From Sorex araneus (taxonomy: Eukaryota > Chordata > Mammalia > Eulipotyphla > Soricidae), in the NCBI RefSeq assembly GCF_027595985.1, contig NC_073313.1:215700066-215764065 (forward strand): a DNA stretch of 64,000 nt, written 5' to 3'. Positions 11,040 to 23,229 of the stretch are shown piece by piece (the first letter of the stretch is position 1; each line of letters begins with the position of its first letter). The notes beneath the pieces are model-generated. The model searched no databases, had not been told where the DNA came from, and was given only the letters and a program-made list of their open reading frames with translations. Made by a program: the position numbers and the translations under genes.

Positions 11040-12849
11040 ATTTAATATATTGATTAATTGTGATATGACATGATAAATTTTATCATGCAAATAAGTTGTC
11101 CAGTATGGTCATAGAAAATTACTGGCAAACTAGGCACTTTAAAACAATAGAAATATATTATTTACATTACTGGAGACAAGAAGTGACAAATCAAGGGGTT
11201 TGCCAGGTGTTAGCTACTTGGGAACTCTTAGGGAAAATCTGTTTCAGGAGTCTTGCCTGTTGATGGCAACTCTTACAGTGTTTTGATGTCTGACAATATT
11301 AGTCCAATTCCTCATTCACCCTGACTATTGTGTGTTTGTGTATATAGCTCCTGACATTTTAAACAGGTATCACTGACTGGACATAGGGCTCACTCTATTC
11401 TAGAATGACCTCATCTTTATTTACAACTTAAAATACATCATTTGCATACTATTGCCATTAAGATCTCAGGAGCACCACTGACTGTGGCCACCAAAAGATT
11501 CTTTTGATAAAGAAATAATTTTAAAATATGACTATATCAATCTTAATTATAATTTATATGCATTTACCATTGTTTATTATATTTATGTAATAATTGATTT
11601 AAATTGTATTATTCAATTATGTGTTAATAAAATGTTAAATTATGTATCCCTAAACTACAAGTGATTTTTTAAGAAAATGGAAAGCATTTTAGTATTTTAT
11701 TAGGATCTAAGAATTAAAGTAATGACAAATGATATTGAGATAGCATTGTAGCATTCTTTATGTTATCCTCTCTGTTCTTGAATAAGGTCTATATTTGGGC
11801 ACCTACCACCTACCATAAATTGTAACCTTATAATTATCTTCTATGAGTTGGCAAACAGTATAATTGTGAGTGACATAAGTGGTAAGAAATTCACACTTCT
11901 CTAAAGTTTGTGATGTTCTTAATGGACGCCTTTGAAAGTGAGAGTGATTTCATAATTTGCATCATTGAGAAAAACCATTACAGAGATATTGTTGATATGC
12001 TGTTAATACAATTAGCATTTTAAATTAAAAATTATAAGCTAGGTTAAAATTCATCAAAATTTACTACATAATGTTTATACATATGTTTATTATGAAAAAA
12101 TATATTTTTAAGCAAGTATTTATTTTAGAAGGTAAATTTTAGAAGGTAAAGAAAGCAAGTACCCAGCTAGGGTTGAAATGAAGTGTTTAAGGAAAACAGA
12201 AAGTAATAAAGATACTCCTGTGAGCAACAGGAATGGAAACCAAAGAAGTACATCCAAGAACAATATTCTGGCATTTTCAGTGACTTTATACTAACTCATA
12301 TTTGATCAATACAGATCCTTCTGTTGTTCCTTAAACAACTCTCATCAAATTCATGTATAAGCTAAAGGGGATATCTAATGTTTCTTTTTAAAAGCTGTTT
12401 AATCACATTTTATTAACAAAGATCATATTCACCATAAACTTACCATTGTTGTATTCTAATTGATATTTTACAAGAAGATAAAGTTAATTTACAATTACTG
12501 TTACTATTAACTACTCTCATTTACGTAGGTTGATTTTTACTTCTGTGTTATAATCAACTGATAGACTATTTTTACTTTTTAATCTGTAGAATGTACTCAA
12601 ATTCTCAAACTCATTGCTGCAGTAGTTATTACGGATCAGATTATGATCCACTGTAATTTAAACTCTTCATTAGTAATGAACACATTTAAAACAATTTTAT
12701 ATAAACTAATAATAGAATGAAAGAAGTGGTTAATAGACGGATAAGCAAAAGTAGCAAGCATTTATTTAATATTTATAAACAGCATGGTTCGAAAAAATCT
12801 GAGATATTAATTATTTTCATACCAATTCAAAAACATAAATAATTTATAT
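11040..12849. other. Unique AT-rich intergenic sequence
   Basis: Very AT-rich; no gene or repeat was recognised. Confidence 0.45.
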
Positions 12850-12926
12850 TAGCACTGTAGTACTGTCATCTCATTATTCATCAATTTGCTCAAGTGGGCA
12901 CCAGTAATGTCTCCATTGTGAGACTT
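12850..12926 (-). mobile_element. SINE type B, 5'-truncated (3' end only)
   Basis: Only the RTE-type tail and adjacent body remain (TCATCAATTTGCTCAAGTGG; GTCTCCATTGTGAGACTT). 5' truncation is what target-primed reverse transcription by a LINE produces. Confidence 0.85.
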
Positions 12927-15900
12927 ACAAAGAATATTTTTGTTAAACTGTGATGATTATTGATCTCAAATTGAGTATGCTGTGAGAATTGTGGTGTCAT
13001 GCTTGTTTGTAGGAAATGAAGTTCTAATTGCTATATTTTTATGTGATTAATATGCATAACTTTCAGTAGACTGAGAATATTTTGTGAAGTTCTCTATTAG
13101 CAACTAACCTGATTTATAGTGGAGTATTTAAAAGAACAGGCTTTGACCTTGAATTAACATAATTTTATTTCCTCAAAATGTAGTATTCATTGGTTATATC
13201 TGACATCTAGAAACCAGAGAAATAGCAAAAAAAAAATTGAGAGAAAGAGTTTAAAAGTGAAAAGAAAATTCAAAACTGCAATGGTTACACACAGACTCTG
13301 GAAAGAGGGAGGAACAATATTATAATGCCTTCTATGAAGTTGAAGGTCGTTGCAACTCATCTGAAAAGACTTTGAGGAAATGCCATTTGAACTAGACCTG
13401 AATGAAGAAAAGAAACTATAAATGCCGGTATCCAAGTGTTTCAGTTTCTTGAAGCTTCTCCACCTGTAATATAAGTCACAGGGCTGCTTTGGTGATCAAA
13501 CACACTAATGAACAGCAAAAATGGTACCACTTAACAATGCCAAAAAGATGGCCATAAGATGACTATTTTCACCTATCCATATAACTTTTAATTAACCGGC
13601 ACAGTAGTATTTAGATGGCCTTATATTGGCTGGAAAAATAGCACAATCAATTTCAGATGGTGAAATTCAAATTTAATGAGTCAGAAGCTCAGTTTAGTTT
13701 TAGCGCACTATATTTCCTTTACTGTATTTTAAAATTAGAAATTTAAGCCAAAGTTTCAAGAAGCTGTAGTCTTATCTTATTGATGCCACTCATTTCGTTA
13801 CATGGGTAATTCCATCAGAGCCATTGAACCAAGTATTACTGTGTGTGAAGAGAGCCTGAGAGTCAATTGCCAACACAAAATTCTTCCTGACATAGGAAGG
13901 CAGATGATCTCAACTTTTGAGTGCATACAGTGCAGATTTCTAGTTGAATGGTTCTTGACAATAGTGTCCTCGGAAACATAATGTCTGGCCAGAAGCCAAT
14001 GATTATGCCACCATACAAATCACTGTGCATCTGACGCCAGAACGCCTCTGTGCAATGGTAACAACAAGAGCTCTCAGTCCTGGTGTTCCACAAGATGTTG
14101 CATTGGCTCTTTTATTCTTTATCAGGCCCTAGAATTAAATATTTTATTTAGTTTTAGAAAATAAGTGGTAGTGAAAGGAGAGAAAAAGAGTAGATGGGAG
14201 TTTAAGAATAGCTTTGCTTCCTTACCTTTACTATCAGGACAGATCAACTTATGTTTTGAAATATAGTAATATTAATTGTTTAATAGATATTTTCACTTTA
14301 AGTCTCTTGTTTAATTATAGAACCAAAACAGCTTGGTTCAAACTGCTAACTAATGATCCATATATCATTTTAGTAATTGCTAGCTTCTTTCAGAAATGCA
14401 TTAATTTTGTAAGAATTACAGACTTTTAAATGTGTAAGATAGGGAGTTTTATGAATTATAAATTAGGACAAATAATTTGTATCTAATGCTATTTTACAGA
14501 CATTATAAAGTTTAAATTAGTAGAAGATTCTTAGGATTTTATAATCCTCTATTTTAATTTGCATTTAATTGTCTTTTAGAATTAGAAATAGATCAATATA
14601 AATGCATTTGCAAATGAAATCTAAGATGTATAGCATTTTATTCAATAAGAATTAGGTATAAATTAAAACATCTATCCAAATTTTATCTTTAATTATGAAA
14701 CTATTTATTTGAAATAATGGTGTTTCATCCTGTAAATAATGGTTCAAAGTATTTTCACACTAAAATATCTAAGTACTCTAATTGCTAGGAATGGAAAGCT
14801 AAAAATTGAAGGAACACACATAACCCTAAATAATGCTTATGACAAGCTGTATATCACAAAACAGAGGAATATTTTTACCTAATATAGTGAACATTACCAA
14901 TGTTTCTTCTTTCAGTTAATTTTTACTTAGCAAAAACCTTCTTTTTTCTTATTGATTAGATAGCAACAAAAACAATTTTTTAAAATGTAAGTCTCTTTTA
15001 AATGTGTGTAGCAATTAAAAAAGAAAAGATAAAGATAATTGAAAATGTTTCTTGTGGTTTGAAAATGCCTTCCAAATATTCATTAAACATTTAAGTGAGT
15101 AAATTTGTAGAATATGTTTCTGACATTGGCACTGGTTCTGTGGTATTTCTCTGATCAGATGGAAGTGCTGTGTGTTATGCAGAGTGCATTCAGTTCATTC
15201 ATGCATAAACAATATCATTTTCATAAATTAAAACCTCCCCTGCAAAGGAACATCTGTGCCTGCCTTTGAATAAAAGATGGTGGCATGTGAGTTACTTCTT
15301 GACTGACTGAAAGAATCCTTATGCTTTAGAATGAAGTTATATAGGCAAAATGAGGGAAAGATCAGAGATAACTCAGTTTTCTTTTAAAAGAGATATCTAC
15401 AGCATAAGTTCCTTGCTTGTTGTTTTAAAGGCTGAAATTCTTAGAAATTATCATTTCTTCTGTTCACTGCAGCAACAGTTTTAAGTTTGTATGAAGATGT
15501 CAAACTTTAAAAATTGAGGTAAAAATTGAGCTGCTGAATAGATCATATCACACATCAAATCTGAGTGTTCACTTCATGGTCTTCTAGGCTATAGGGCTGG
15601 CAGTGTTCAGATATCACGATCATAGCTATCTTTTAAAGTAAGAATAGTGAGAGCAATCTTGGATATATGAAGCAACAGCTTGACTCCAAAATAACAACTC
15701 TGATTCACTTGGAATAAGATTATTGCATTTTGAATAAAGTTGGGACTAACTTAAATGTATTTCTGTCATGTGATGAAGGCTGATAGAAAACATGCTAAAA
15801 TGGTGTATTTTCACTTGCAATCAAACATTTTTTAAATGTTGAAATGTTCTTTACTGCTACTGTCACAGCTTGACGTAGCCCCATTGGCAATGTTATTAGT

Positions 15901-16942
15901 ATGGCTAATTGTTCCCATCCATTAGATTACTCACATTTTTTCTGGAGCAGCTTGCTAAATGAGGTCAGCTTTCTGGAACCCCTAAATCACCAGTGAGAAG
16001 GAGATTAAAGGAACAAGCTCAGGAAGGGGGGTAGTCATCTAATGTGGCATCCGAATCAGAGGAGGAACAATGGAGTTACTAATGACAGTAATCAGAGCAC
16101 CACAGTAGAGCCAGGGCACAAGTGCCAAAATGTTATTCCCTAGGAATCATTCCTGTCAGTCAATACATCCAGAGGAAGAGAAATGCCAAACTTTTTTTCA
16201 GTGGACCTAACAATGGACAGGATCATCTATAAGTTTTTCTCGTGAGTTCAGTTTATGAAACAAAACATTCCTTCTTTTTGAAGGAGAAAAAATATGCCTT
16301 CCTAAATATGTAACAGTACAAAAAATATGTGCCTGAGTCCAAACATTCCCTTACCTTATCTCCTTTTCCTAGAAAAATTACTAAAATCATCATGTGATAT
16401 TTATGGAACAATATATGATAAACTGCCACATGTCCTTGTACTCTTTAATTAAGTCATGTCCATTCCCCCATGGTGTTTTCTAAAGGTATATTATTTTCTC
16501 TAGGATTGTATTAGTTCCTAATAGGCAACATTCAAATTTAGGAAAATAAAATTCTAAGAAAATAATAAATAAATAATACTTTCAATTTTTTAATGTGTGG
16601 ACAAATATAAGTTATGTATGTCTTGCTTATTAATTAAATTTTTAAACACATAGTAAACTCATCTTTAAATGGAAACTATAAAGCTAAAAGTAAGATATTT
16701 AGAGCAAAGATAACAAAACCACAACTGTTTATTATCATTCTCTACCCCTATCCTGCTAGTTTCATATTCCAAATAAATATTAGTTCAGTTCTTTCATTAT
16801 CCATAGACTTGGTGATTTCCTAAGCAAGATAAGCAGACTTCAGAGTATGGTAAACTTTACTTTGTCTTGAGTTTTATACACAAAACGTATTTAGTATTTT
16901 TGACCCCCAAAATCAAGCAACTGTTTCTCCCAGGAATTAGTC

Positions 16943-16945
<3 letters not shown>
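12927..16945. other. SINE-free 3' flank of NEUROD1
   Basis: About 4 kb of AT-rich single-copy sequence without a recognisable SINE or L1. No exon of a neighbouring gene was identified. A possible regulatory block at 15830-16150 is listed separately. Confidence 0.5.
15830..16150. promoter_or_regulatory. Candidate conserved element in the NEUROD1 3' flank
   Basis: Non-repetitive sequence about 1 kb beyond the polyadenylation site, with a TTGACGTAG CRE-like site, CCATTGGC, and homeodomain-like GGCTAATTG and CCATTAGATTA motifs at about 15870-15930. Motif-based guess. Confidence 0.25.

Positions 16946-16973
<28 letters not shown>
16946..16973 (+). repeat. (CA)n microsatellite
   Basis: About 14 CA units just beyond the NEUROD1 polyadenylation site. 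Confidence 0.95.
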
Positions 16974-16999
16974 TTTAAAGAGCAATGCAGTAATTGGTC

Positions 17000-18306
17000 A
17001 GATTTTTAATACTATTTTATTGCAGCTGGATGAATGTTTTCTAAATTGTGCATTACACCATAATATACAGGATTACAAACAAGGTTACAGTACAAATTGA
17101 TTCCAGTGGTACCAGCGTCACATCTCAAACAGCACTTATTCTGGACTGCATCTTACATGCAATACTATTGTTCTAATTATGAATTAAATGGGTTGATTTT
17201 ATTTAAGCTACTGTACTAATTGACTACAATAGGTATAAATTCCAACATTAACAACCTGGTTAGATTTAGGCTCAGATTCATTACATGAATATATGACAAA
17301 CCACCATTTGTGAAACTATGTATAAAATCATGCATTTATATTTTTCTGGAAACATCAATAGCTCAAATTCTTTGAAAATTATGGAATGCAAAGGAGTAGA
17401 AGACTAAAAAGAAACAGTGCAAATTGTATGTGATAGTCAAGCAGCTTTTGATTTAAAGAAGTGTATGTTGGCATTTGTTTATAATATGTATATACAAGCT
17501 TGTGCAAGTAATGTATTGAATTGATATGTTTTGATAAGGAATACATCTCTTTTTTAAAATTTTCTTGCGCATTATGAATCTGGTTTTCATTTTAAGGAAA
17601 GGGAAAGACTTTAAAGTGGAATGAATTGCTCAAATTGTGCAATTTTTTCTTTTTTACATTTAGAGAGGAAGGAAGTGCTAAGGCAACACAATAACTTTCT
17701 AAGCACTTTTTGCTGGTTTAAATTAGTTAAATTATTTTGTATAAATTAGATATAATTCTACTTTTCTGATATGTATAAAAATTGATGAAGCTGCATGGTT
17801 TTAAAATAGGAAATCCACATTATAAAAAGTCATTAAAAATTCTGTACAAAATCACAACAAAATAATTCAGCATGGGAAAGGTAACAAGTAGTAAAATGCT
17901 GGTTGAAAAATATATATTTATATATATTTTAATTGGCCCATTACGAGTTTAAAAGTTGCATAGATCCTAATTATTGCTTGTGATTTTGTTATCCCGATCA
18001 GATAATTAATATGATCTAAATACAGCTACACCAAATTTGTGGTGCTTTTTGTTTTTTAAACTTTACTGTATTATTTTTTTTAAAATAGAAGAGCTATAGA
18101 AAATAATACATAAGGTGAACAGGAACTTTGATCCCCTGTTTCTTCCAAAGGCAGTAACGACAATAAATACATATATCACTTGAAGCTTGGAGTATTTGCA
18201 CTTTGCAGCAGTAGTACCCAAAGGGCTGCCTTTTTTTTTTGTAAACACGACAGTCACCGTCAGCACACTGGGTTGGTTTCTCGGGGATTGTGAAGCAGGC
18301 GTGCCT
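17000..18306 (-). other. NEUROD1: NEUROD1 3'UTR
   Basis: AT-rich, repeat-free sequence after the TAG stop. It runs about 1.3 kb to the polyadenylation signal at 17021-17016, which matches the length I recall for the human 3'UTR. Cleavage is placed about 16 bases after AATAAA, so the 3' end is approximate. Short T/A tracts are present, but I could not assign specific miRNA sites. Confidence 0.75.
17016..17021 (-). terminator. NEUROD1: NEUROD1 polyadenylation signal AATAAA
   Basis: Minus-strand AATAAA (plus-strand TTTATT) in the context CAGCTGCAATAAAATAG. It is the well-placed canonical signal that gives the expected 3'UTR length. A (CA)n tract lies about 45 bp further downstream. Confidence 0.75.
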
Positions 18307-19377
18307 CTAATCGTGAAAGATGGCATTGAGCTGGGCACTCATAACTCGCTCGTGGTGTGAATGGCTATCGAAGGACATAATATTGTCTATAGGGATCTCA
18401 CAGCGAGGGGCAGAGGCTCCCGAAAAGATTGATCCGTGGCTTTGGGCCCCTGCCAGGGTCGCTGCAGGATAGTGCATGGTAAAGGCATAATTTTTCTCAA
18501 AGTCGGCGGACGGTTCGTGTTTGAAAGAGAAGTTGCCGTTGATGCTGAGCGGCGGGCTGAGGGGTCCGTCAAAGGAAGGGCTGGTGCAGTCCGTCAGCGG
18601 ACTCTCGAAGAAGGGCTCCAGCGCCGCGCTGTAGGCGTGCGGCGGCGGCTTGACGTGGAAGACGTGGGAGCTGTCCATGGTGCCGTAGGGCGGGCTGGGC
18701 AGCCCCGGAGATTGGTAGGAGTAGGGATGCACCGGGAAGGAAGCGCTGGCCGTGGGCAGGTGCGGGGGCATGTCCTGGTTCTGCTCGGGTAGAAAAGTCC
18801 GCGGATTGAGTTGCAGGCAGCCCGCGACCAGGTTGGTGGTGGGCTGGGATAAGCCCTTGCAGAGCGTCTGTACAAAGGAGACCAGGTCGGGGCTCTTGCC
18901 GGAACGCAGGATCTCCGACAGCGCCCAGATGTAGTTCTTGGCCAGGCGCAGCGTCTCGATCTTGGACAGTTTCTGCGTCTTGGAGTAGCAGGGCACCACC
19001 TTGCGCAGGTTGTCCAGCGCCGCGTTCAGCCCGTGCATGCGGTTTCGCTCCCGGGCGTTGGCCTTCATGCGCCTTAGCTTAAAGCGCTCCAGGCGCGCCT
19101 TGGTCATCTTCTTCTTTTTGGGGCCGCGTCTCTTAGGCTTTTGATCATCGTCCTCCTCTTCCTCTTCCTCCTCCTCTTCCAGGTCTTCGTCCTCGTCCTC
19201 TTCCTCGCCCCCATTTCTCAGAGAGTCCTCTTCAGCGTGTAGAGCTTCCATCTCGTCCTCCTTCTTGTCTGCCTCATGCTCCTCGTCCTGGGAGCTGAGA
19301 CATTCGTCTGTCCAACTGGGAGGGCCCTGGGGCTGTGGCTCGCCCATCAGCCCAGTCTCGCTGTACGATTTTGTCAT
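18307..19377 (-). CDS. NEUROD1: NEUROD1, neurogenic differentiation factor 1 (bHLH transcription factor)
   Basis: Intact 356-residue frame, the same length as human NEUROD1 and nearly identical to it as I recall it. NEUROD1 is a class II bHLH activator that pairs with E proteins (TCF3/E47) on CANNTG E-boxes in the nucleus. It drives neuronal and endocrine (pancreatic beta-cell, enteroendocrine) differentiation and insulin transcription. Visible in order: Ser/Pro/Glu-rich N-terminus; acidic tract at about 58-78; basic nuclear-localisation stretch at about 79-90 ([11 protein letters not shown]); bHLH at about 101-154 with DNA-contacting NARERNR at 107-113; then the neuronal bHLH C-terminal region and a Ser/Pro-rich activation domain with SP sites (for example GPLSPP at 261-266) and Ser274. 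Arg111, the site of the MODY6 R111L change, is retained. The frame is uninterrupted and the stop is TAG. The start ATG lies 11 nt after a good splice acceptor, so the whole frame is in exon 2, as in other mammals. Confidence 0.99.
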   Translation of the reverse strand: MTKSYSETGLMGEPQPQGPPSWTDECLSSQDEEHEADKKEDEMEALHAEEDSLRNGGEEEDEDEDLEEEEEEEEEDDDQKPKRRGPKKKKMTKARLERFKLRRMKANARERNRMHGLNAALDNLRKVVPCYSKTQKLSKIETLRLAKNYIWALSEILRSGKSPDLVSFVQTLCKGLSQPTTNLVAGCLQLNPRTFLPEQNQDMPPHLPTASASFPVHPYSYQSPGLPSPPYGTMDSSHVFHVKPPPHAYSAALEPFFESPLTDCTSPSFDGPLSPPLSINGNFSFKHEPSADFEKNYAFTMHYPAATLAGAQSHGSIFSGASAPRCEIPIDNIMSFDSHSHHERVMSAQLNAIFHD

Positions 19378-19388
19378 TGTGGGGTCTC
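19378..19388 (-). other. NEUROD1: NEUROD1 exon 2 5'UTR segment
   Basis: Eleven bases between the splice acceptor and the ATG. The context just before the start codon, CCCCACAATGA, is an acceptable initiation context with A at -3. Confidence 0.85.
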
Positions 19389-20938
19389 CTACAGTGAACA
19401 GGGGAGAGAAGGAAGCAGAGAGAAGGGGGGAAACGCGCTACATTCAGAATCTGCATGGGCTTGGATGCCCGCCCACCGTTCCCCGCTCCTCCCCTCCCGC
19501 GCACACATTCTGGGATGCCTGCGAAGAAGCGCCAGTTGGTGACAAAGTGGATCCCCTATGGAAAAGTTGCAGGAGCCAGTGTGCCCCGCTGGTACGAAGG
19601 AGTCCCTCCAAGGCTGGAGAGCGCACATCACATCTCTACCTGGACATGCTTTTTTTTTTTTTTTTTCATTTTTCACAGCTATGAACTCAAGCGTGTTTCT
19701 GGTGCTTCCAGGGCCAGGCATGGAGTGTGAACATAGTGCACATTTTGGAACTTCACTTTGTTCAACAACTGCCATACATTCAACAACTGCCCCCCCACCA
19801 CCACCAAATATGAGTTTGAACACCGCGGTTCTGTTCCCCTCTCTGATCCGGCTTCCCATACTTAGCGATTTTCAGGGAGGAGGCATTAAGCCGTTTGTTT
19901 ATCAAGGCTGTCACGGACGTTTTAAAAGATTAAACCGACGACGGTGGACGGATCAAATGTATGGAGGAGCAAAAGTAGTTTCCCCGCAAGTAATTTCGTC
20001 AACAACGAAACAATTGGCAAGCAAAGCGCATAGGGGTGTTCCAGTTCACTTTCCCCTTTCTTTGCTCTCCTCGCCCGCACCCCCACTCCGACCCCACACA
20101 GAATTTCCACCTTGAATAAAAGCTCAGGCGACAGGGCTCAGGCTGGGGGCGCGGCAACGCGCTCGCACCCGCGGGGGGATCAGGTGCGGAAGGCGACTCT
20201 CTAATAAACAGCCCATTGAAAGGGCCTCCCGCTCTCTATTGGGGCTTTTCAAAGTTCGCCTCAAACCTCCCTTTAAAAAGATTGAATCATTATAATGGTC
20301 AGCTATTGGCAGCGGCGACCAGTAGCCACGTCTCATAAGGAAAATAATAAGCCTTGAGTCAAACCACCGAATTTCTGGCTCCTGCAGTGACTTGGCCGAT
20401 TAAGTAGCAGTAACAGGTAGCAGGAGCAAGTCCCTCTGGCCCTCTCTACCTTCTTCCTTCTTCTCAACTAAACTCTAGCTCAATCCATTTTCCAAGGTCT
20501 GTGGACCTAAGATATCCAAACCCTTTTCATTCCAAGGCACTCCGAAGACCCTGGGGCACAAAACAAGTCTTAGCAAAACGGGTTCTTCTCTTTCTCCCCT
20601 TCATGGGGAGAAAGTGAAGTGAGAAAGTGAAGCAGCTCTTTGCTCTCGCTCTCCAGACTTTAAAATCACCACTAGAAACCCATTCCAGTTATGGGGCATT
20701 CTTAAAAACTCGTTCCAAAGATACTCGTACACTTCCTCTCGGAAGAACAAGATCAATTAGAGAGCCTGCAGTGAACCTTTGGGCGAAAGGGGTCAATAGG
20801 TGTGCACCTTTGCCTGCAATCACGGGAGTGGGCACCTCTCTCCAACGAGCGCTCAACCCACCCACCCCTACAGACTATGTAGGTCTTTGATCAACGCTTT
20901 GCTTGCTGAGAAAAAAAAAATAGAAGAATTGTGATTAC
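19389..20938 (-). other. NEUROD1: NEUROD1 intron 1
   Basis: Single GT-AG intron of 1550 bp. The acceptor is a polypyrimidine run followed by CACTGTAG, with AG at 19390-19389; exon 2 then starts GAGACCCC 11 bases before the ATG. No SINE or L1 sequence was seen inside. The intron holds a T-run at 19650-19666 and a CCAAT-rich block at about 20190-20345, listed separately. Confidence 0.85.
20190..20345. promoter_or_regulatory. Intronic CCAAT-rich block, candidate regulatory element
   Basis: Unique sequence with closely spaced ATTGG (inverted CCAAT) motifs near 20214, 20237 and 20304, an AATCATTATAATGG stretch, and a CCACGTCTC motif. It looks like a compact promoter- or enhancer-type block, but no function can be proved from sequence alone. 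Confidence 0.3.
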
Positions 20939-21027
20939 CTGCAGTTGTTAGTCGTGGGTCCTGAACAGTGATGGTCTCATAACCCCGGGACCTCGGGACG
21001 CCGGCTTGCTGCGCGGGGCGCTTTCCT
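20939..21027 (-). other. NEUROD1: NEUROD1 exon 1 (non-coding 5'UTR)
   Basis: The donor is seen directly: on the minus strand the exon ends CTGCAG and the intron starts GTAATC (exon end 20939, GT at 20938-20937). The 5' end is inferred at about 30 bases downstream of the TATA box at 21057-21051. The length of about 89 nt fits a short non-coding first exon. The 3' edge is firm; the transcription start is approximate. Confidence 0.8.
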
Positions 21028-21050
21028 CGTGTGGGGCGGCGCGGCTCAGG

Positions 21051-21057
21051 TTATATA
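21051..21057 (-). promoter_or_regulatory. NEUROD1: NEUROD1 TATA box
   Basis: Minus-strand TATATAA within CGCTATATAACCTGAG, about 118 bp upstream of the exon 1 donor. It lies at the edge of a GC-rich region, in the position expected for a focused promoter of this gene. Confidence 0.85.
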
Positions 21058-21059
21058 GC

Positions 21060-21360
21060 GGAGTTGGCGGTGCCCGAGCGGGCGGGGCTCAAGCCTAGCG
21101 CCGGCGGGTCCCAGCCCCGCGCCTGCGCACGCGTGCGGGCCGCGCGCCCCCCAGCAGCCCCGCCCCTCCCGCCCGCGCGGCTCCCGCGCCCGGCCCCCGC
21201 CCCTAGCCCGCCCCTTCTCCCTCCCCGCTTCTCCCCGGCATGCGCCATATGGTCCTCCCGGTCCAGCCAGGAGCCGGCAGCCACGTGACCGGCCCATTTG
21301 TATGCCGCGGAGCGCACCATTCCGGCCCCTTTGTGGCCAGAAGAAAGTGGCCCATCTGTC
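21060..21360 (-). promoter_or_regulatory. NEUROD1: NEUROD1 proximal promoter with GC boxes and E-boxes
   Basis: Directly upstream of the TATA box. It contains GC boxes (GGGCGGGGC at about 21080-21088; CCCCGCCCC-type boxes at about 21157-21216) and an NRF1-like TGCGCACGCG at 21124-21133. Four E-boxes follow: CATATG 21246-21251, CACGTG 21282-21287, CATTTG 21295-21300 and CATCTG 21353-21358. NEUROD1 is known to be activated through promoter E-boxes by neurogenins and by itself. Which boxes are used here is inference. Confidence 0.75.
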
Positions 21361-21560
21361 GCCAGTTAGAGACTCCGCGGACCTGTTTTTACCCGCAGGA
21401 GAGATTAACCCTTTCAGGCGGCAGAAGGGAAAGGGGGCGCGGGGGGGAGGGACGGGAGCGGGAAAGCCAGCGTCGACTAGATTTGGATCCCAGAGTGACC
21501 CGCCTTGGGACGGAAAGTGTCACCGGGGCGAAAAGAGGAGAAGCAGGGGAAAGCGGAGCG

Positions 21561-23229
21561 TCTGGGCTTTGCTCGATTCCTCGCCAGCCCTCTGGTCTTG
21601 TGCGTTACCAAAACTCCTTACCCTGCCTGAGGTTTCTCCCTCTTTGGCAGATGCTTCGCTCGTCGGTGCCAAACAGTGGCTTTTCCTAATCTCTATCAGC
21701 CCTTCCAACATTTGCGCCACATAAAAAGGCTTCATCGGTAAATGCAGCTTTGAGACCGGTCCCCTCTCGTCTGTCTCCCCTAACATGGTCGCCCACTCCC
21801 CTCTCCAGCAGTACAGAAATGTGTCACTTACTCTACCACATCAGACGTGGTGCAAGGTATCCTGACCGTCGCTTGTTTCCCTAGATAACCTTCAGTGTGT
21901 ACGTTTCTCCGGACGCCGAGGTCTTTATCCTCAGATCTAGTTCGTATGCAGGCCTTGGTTCTATGATCGTGGAGCTTTCTCCTAAATCTAGAGAAGCATA
22001 TAGTCCCTGGACTGTCCCTTTGAATCAAGGCTATAGTTTGCACAGGATGCCTTGACTCAGTGGTCTTTGTTCCCTACCTTGCTCATTTAGCCTCCACTAG
22101 GACCAGTAATTGGTACTTGGTTCAGAGAAGTCTTTTCAAAGGGAGGATGCAAAGAGCCTGTGCTGAATAGACTTTTAGCTACTTGTAAAGTCCATTAGAT
22201 TAGCTCTTGGATGGGCAAATGGCCACTTGACTCCTAAAATCTCAAGGACAGAGGACCTAGCTCTATTTCTGGTTCAAGTGAAGACCACAGAGCATCCCAA
22301 CTCCTACTGGGTCATGTTTGTAAATGATGATTCCTTACTTTCCCCACCATAAGTTCCAGAATCATGTATGGGTTTTTGTTTTATGGATTTTTTTTTATTG
22401 GCAAGATCCCCCTGTCCACTCTTTCTCTGTCAGCTTCCCGCTCTAATCCTCCATTAACAACCCTCTCTTGTGCAATGAATGTCACGAACTTGAATTGCTA
22501 TTTCAGGGCATTTGCTCTAAAAAGGCCCTTGAGTTTGCAAACACTGTCAGGGTTGAGCTGTTGAGCTGCAGGGTGAGGGGGAAGCCCTTGGGAGGGAGAG
22601 AGGTCCTAAGAAGAAACTTTGATGTCTGGAGAACGTTGGATACAGTCTCTGCCTGAGACACAACTAAAATACTAAAGTATGTATTTACTTCTCCAAAACT
22701 GTTTCAAATTCCCCATAGAGTACGAAGAATTTGTAGGGGGAAAATCATGCAGGAGCTTAGTTTCAGCCCCTGTGCGGGTCCTTGGAGGGCCCTTATCTTC
22801 AGGGATAGTTGAAAACTCAAGTGGCATCAGAGTCAGCTCCTGAGGCTGGTTCATCCACAGCTTGGAGAGCTCAAGCCTGCAAGAGGGCATGCCAAGCTTT
22901 GTGCACCCACCACTCACACACCAGTTGTCAACATTGGAGGCGCAAACTCACTAGCTCACCCCCTACTCACACACCACCGTGCCCTTAGCAGGAGATGGTA
23001 AAATTTTGTCTCTCTCTCTTCTCATTTCTGGAGTTATTTCATAGAAGTTGGAAGGTGATGTGGTAGACCACCCGAATGGGGTGATCTAAAGAGCTCCTAG
23101 GAAGCCCAGACGCCTCCACTTTGCGACATCACATGGAATCCTAGAAATTCTCAGTAGAGAAGACCCAGTTCATACCAGCGCCAAGTGTTTCCATCCGTTT
23201 CCTCCCGTTCCTGATTAACCCACCCTTAA
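21561..23229. other. Repeat-free upstream flank of NEUROD1
   Basis: Single-copy sequence of moderate GC between the two CpG islands. No splice-competent coding exon or repeat was recognised. Confidence 0.45.

Larger units (their letters stand above)
20960..21560. promoter_or_regulatory. CpG island over the NEUROD1 promoter
   Basis: Strongly GC-rich with frequent CG dinucleotides from exon 1 to about 500 bp upstream, in sharp contrast to the AT-rich flanks. Boundaries were judged by eye. Confidence 0.75.

Noticed and set aside
1..16900. CERKL first exon expected downstream of NEUROD1
   Set aside because: I searched for a GC-rich coding exon on the minus strand and found none; the gene probably starts beyond the window.
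19265..20115. Frames of 139-185 codons around the NEUROD1 start and intron, and antisense frames in the coding exon
   Set aside because: Shadows of the real gene or GC-rich chance frames; no conserved domain.
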